DNA from: Tetranychus cinnabarinus
Taxonomy: Eukaryota; Arthropoda; Arachnida; Trombidiformes; Tetranychidae
Assembly (NCBI GenBank): GCA_022266195.1
Contig: WHVY01000001.1
Span: forward strand, 5,394,001 to 5,458,000
Length of the DNA: 64,000 bases
Reading direction: 5' to 3'
The position numbers were made by a program, and so were the translations under genes. Of this stretch, positions 59,986 through 64,000 are shown in pieces. The notes under the pieces are model-generated. The model worked only from the letters and a program-made list of their open reading frames with translations. It did not search any database and had not been told where the DNA came from. Every line of letters begins with the position of its first letter. The stretch's first letter is position 1.

Positions 59986-62093
59986 ATGTCTAAATCGGTG
60001 AATGAAGTTTATAACAACCATAATGGTCACTCGAAGAAACCATTAATTCCTTACAGATACTTTATCATGACAATGATCACAATAGCTACAGTGATTGTAT
60101 TTTTCACTCGAAGTATAATAAACGTTGCCATACTTGCCATGGTGGAGTCAGGTGAGAAGCAAAACAACGCAACAGTGCAAATGAGGAGTAAAGTAAGTTG
60201 AAAAACAATTGAAAATGATATCAACCTTAATTTTAGCGATCAATTACGTTCATAATTGCTTTTACTAATAAACTTTATGACAACTTTAATTGTTTTTAAT
60301 TTCAGAGTAACTTCAATTGGGACCAGCGAGACCAAGGATACATTCTTGGTGCTTATTATTATACTTATACTGCCATCCAAATAGGCGCTGGTTCATTGAC
60401 TGACAAGTTTAATGCTGTCCATGTATTTGCTGGTGCTCAAGTAATAGCCACAATATGCACTTTAATTACACCGATAGCAGCCAAGATGGGCATGTATTAC
60501 TTGATCGGAGTTCGTATGGTTTTGGGTTTGATTCATGGTACGACATTTCCCACTATGTACATTCTTATTGCTAAATGGTTCCTACCGGGTGAAGTTGGAC
60601 TCGCTCTTGGTTTAATGGCTGCTGGAAGTGATGTTGGTAGTGCTATTGTCATGTCGGTCACTGCTTGGATAAGTACTCTTGGTTTATGGGGAGGATGGCC
60701 AGCAGCCTTTTACTTGGTCGGTCTTTGCAATCTAATCTTTCTCCTTGCTTGGATATTTACGGTAACAGTAGAACCCGAATCAAATAAATTTGTCTCCGAA
60801 TACGAGAAGAACCAATTGGCCTCAATAACAATGGGAAAATCGACTAAAAAAGTTTTGAAAAAGGTTTGAAATAGCGAAATATCTTTGCTTCTACTTTAGT
60901 TTCATAGCAATCGTGAAAGAATTAAATCAATTTTTCTTCGATTTTGCAAATTCTCTAATAACAATCAAGCTCGTTTGATCAATATAACTTTATTCTATAA
61001 CAATTAGTAACAATTTCTAGCGCTATGAATCCTAACTCTTTCGTGATTTAATGTCAAATCTACAAGATTAGTTTTACTTTGCTCGATTTATTTTACATTG
61101 CTTCAACCATTTACAAGTTTCGTTGAACCAATGCTTGATCGTACTAACAATTTAGTTATAAATAGTATTCCTTTTATTGAATTGCAATACGTTAACACAC
61201 CAATTGATCTTGATTATCTATCTATCCGCACAGAAATCAACTCCATGGATAAAATTTCTTACATCTCTACCTCTCTGGTCTGTTATCATTGCCAGAGGTT
61301 TTATGGGATTAGCTTATTCACTAATCTACAGTAAAATCCCCGTCTATCTAGCTTCTGTCCTTGGCTACGATATTAAGCACAATGGAGCAATTAATGCAAT
61401 GTTTTACATTGCTGCCAGTGTGTCTCAAATAACAATTGCTCCATTAGCAGGACATATTGTCAATAAAGGCTGGCTTCGTATTACATTAACCAGAAAAATA
61501 TTTGAAACCATTGGTAAATTTACAAACAATTGGGTAAACTCGTTGAATTAACTTAATCTTTCAATTTACAGCTTTCTGTGGCATTATCATCAACCTAATA
61601 GGAGTTTGTTACCTGGAAAATCATCATGCAATTATTTTCTGTTTAGTTATGTCAATGTTTTTCTATGGGTTTCATTTCGGTGGCGATGCTTCCATTATAC
61701 CTGAAATGGCTCCAGCCTTTATTGGCACAACTTACGGGTTTGCCAATACATTAGGATGTGCCGCTGGTTTCATTACACCGGTCTTTGTTGGAACCATTCT
61801 AGGAAATGATGTAAGATCAATTCGAAAACTTAAACCTTTCGTTCATTCAAATCGAAACTCAATCTAACATTACTTTCATTACTTTTTTCAAGGCTTCTTC
61901 ACAACATAAATGGGCAATTATATTTCAAATAACTATTGGTCTTCAAGTTGTTTCCATGATATTATTCAATCTGTTTGCTACTGCTGAGCCACTCTCTTGG
62001 GCTGATTATGATGAAGATGATGAACAACAACCACAATCGGTTGAAACAATCAGTGAAAATGTGCAAAGAAAATTATCAATTATCGCTTATTAA
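59986..62093 (+). CDS. SLC17-like major facilitator transporter B
   Basis: Tandem paralog of transporter A with the same five-exon layout and phases: 59986-60192, 60306-60863, 61234-61513, 61572-61810, 61893-62093; 494 residues. The ATG at 59986 (MSKSVNEVY) matches the start of A (MSKLVNELY); the frame is open a little further upstream, but from a TTG. It carries the same SLC17 marks, including NWDQRDQGYILGAYYYTYTA, LIHGTTFP with His in helix 4, KSTPWIKFLTSLPLW and PEMAPAFIGTTYGFANT, and an acidic tail ending in QRKLSIIAY. The AAG|GTTTGA donor of exon 2 is conserved with A. The first ~270 bases of exon 2 are far closer to A than the rest of the gene. Substrate unknown; the likely role is organic anion transport. 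The nearest AATAAA is 558 bases downstream. Confidence 0.9.
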
Positions 62094-64000
62094 TTAATCA
62101 ATGAATCAACCTCCATACCAATAACGGACTTGATATCATATATTTACATTCCTTGTTTGGCCTGTTTTGACTTAATCATTTCAACTGTAAACGGCTAAAC
62201 ATTTCGTATCGCATATTGATCTAAAATTTAATTTGAATACCACAAATGACTAATTTCACTCCCATTGAAGCAGCAAAACCTGTTGAATAGAAACGCTTAC
62301 AAAGAGGGAAATTAAATGTGGGCTCAAAATGACCTTTCGAATCGATGGGTAGTCTTTTATGCTATTATCTAGACTACTATTGATGATTATACACACAACT
62401 TTCATGTTTTATTGACTAAATGATTAAAATATGTAAAACTGTGAAAGCGCTTAACCTTTAACTGTGAAGTCTGACTTATGTTCATTTAGTTGAATCAATG
62501 ATGAGTAGTTTGCTTTTTGTAATTTACAATTAATATGCAAAAATGTATTTAAATTGTTGTCTTTGACGCATCTTATGCTTCCAGAAATGGATGATAATGA
62601 TTACCCAAAATCAAAATATGGTTATGTTAACCTAATATGGTTTGTTATTGAATAAAGTCAAGTTTAACTGGATTAACAGATTGTTTAACATGACATAATC
62701 ATTGGAGGCACATCACTCATAACAATTGATTGCATTATTAATTGTTATTAATAACAGTTGACCCTTACATTGAATACAAGGTTGAATTATTCACACGAAA
62801 TGAAAAATTACCTACAAAAATCAGAATCGTCTTTTAAGTTAACAATCAAAGGAAGCGACTTTAATTAAACAATGCAAGGGCAAAAATAATACAATAACAT
62901 TAAATTGTTCATTAAACTAGACTAATATTTTGATATTGTTGTAATAATATTTGTATTTCCTAAAGGTTTTAGCCATTTAATGATGCGTACACACAATTAC
63001 GGTTATCCTTATTATTTGGGTTTACATTGAATTAAACCATTTTGTTTGTGGTTATAAAGAAGAAACTTGATCATATCATTACAATTTGAGTGGAAAATTA
63101 ATTGTGATGGTTGCACAATTACTCTGTTTAAGTTAATTAACAAACTAAAATGCTGTAAAATTAAGATGTGAACAGCGATAACTGGTAATACATGTTGAAC
63201 AATTTGCCTCTCACAACAGTTTGTCAGTCAACTTGGATTGTGATGAATTCAGGTAAACCAGACAATCTTTCAACTCTTTCTGAAGTTGATTGTTAATCGC
63301 TTGATTATTTAATTAAAAGAAATGCCATGCATATCAATCAATCATTGGAAAGAAAACTGTTGATTAAAAGAAAGAAAACAAAAATCAAATTATTCCATGC
63401 TTTTCATTTGTGACAAAAAATATCAGCTATCTGGCTGGTCTTTAATGGCCTAAATTAATTACTCTCATCATTAACATCCAAAGTATCAAAAGCAATAACA
63501 TCAACGTCAAATCACCACAATAATAATAATCACAATCATCAGAGTGTTAACCTTATCAGCATAAGAAACATCATTTCCATCTCCAACGAATATTGATACA
63601 AAAATCACCTGAATTTGACCTGTATTTCAGCATTAGGGTTGGTTTTTCTTTATTAATCGTCCATCTTGATGAGGAAGAACCCTGATGATATGATTAACAG
63701 GATGAAAATGATCCAGATGATGAGAGTAATTAATGTAGGCCGTCAAAATCCTCGAAATAAACTGTAGCTTTACCTTTATTTTCCTTGGTAATGTTAATTC
63801 ACTTTAAAATGGCAACTTTAAAAGCATTGAATCAATTTTGGACAACTAATAAAACTTAATCTCAATCATACAATGTATCTAATCAATCACATAAATCAAT
63901 TGGTCCAATTTACTGATCACAACATTTAACAGAAAACAGTTGAAATTTCAAATCTTAAAACCGTTACTTAAATAAGTATCTAAAAACAAAAAGATATCCA
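62094..64000. other. Right-end intergenic, nothing recognised
   Basis: AT-rich; AATAAA at 62651-62656 might serve SLC17 B. No open frame longer than chance and no repeat or RNA gene seen. Confidence 0.6.

Overview
This is nuclear DNA of an arthropod: about one third G+C, spliced genes with GT-AG introns, AATAAA signals and no bacterial operon structure. Two tandem seven-helix chemoreceptors of gustatory-receptor type, two tandem SLC17-type carriers, an intronless ABCG half-transporter, and conserved genes with few and short introns all suggest a mite, most likely a tetranychid (spider mite). The organism is an inference from gene content; no marker gene proves it.

Layout, left to right. At 1-3097 lie two minus-strand chemoreceptor genes; the first runs off the left edge. 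After 3.9 kb without a gene comes a plus-strand ABCG transporter (6990-9320). Next are three minus-strand genes: the four-helix synaptic-vesicle/calcium-channel protein Flower (10710-11192), mitochondrial ribosomal protein S33 (12111-12603) and the spliceosomal DEAH helicase DHX38/PRP16 (13274-16452). DHX38 shares a 167-base divergent promoter with a large plus-strand glypican of the GPC4/6 (dally-like) group, whose six coding exons span 16620-34855. Glypican meets a minus-strand ER-membrane bZIP factor of the CREB3 family (36067-37467) tail to tail. Then come a minus-strand gamma-syntrophin with a 6.1 kb intron (40170-48709) and a minus-strand secreted Ser/Thr/Asn-rich protein of unknown function (49910-53328). 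The right end carries two plus-strand SLC17-like transporters, A (55083-57154) and B (59986-62093), with identical five-exon structure.

The most unusual stretch is 57420-59130, between the two transporters. It holds a 1.36 kb foldback element with inverted repeats of about 570 bp and no coding sequence. Just left of it is a detached copy of the element's end, fused to an inverted, nearly identical 172-bp copy of transporter A exon 4 plus the start of its intron. A second, 335-bp MITE-like element lies in glypican intron 1.

The genes do not form one pathway. The two local families (chemoreceptors, SLC17 carriers) are tandem duplicates with conserved upstream blocks. The other genes are single conserved housekeeping or developmental genes. 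Exon boundaries were set by hand from reading frame, splice sites and recalled family alignments; none has transcript support here.
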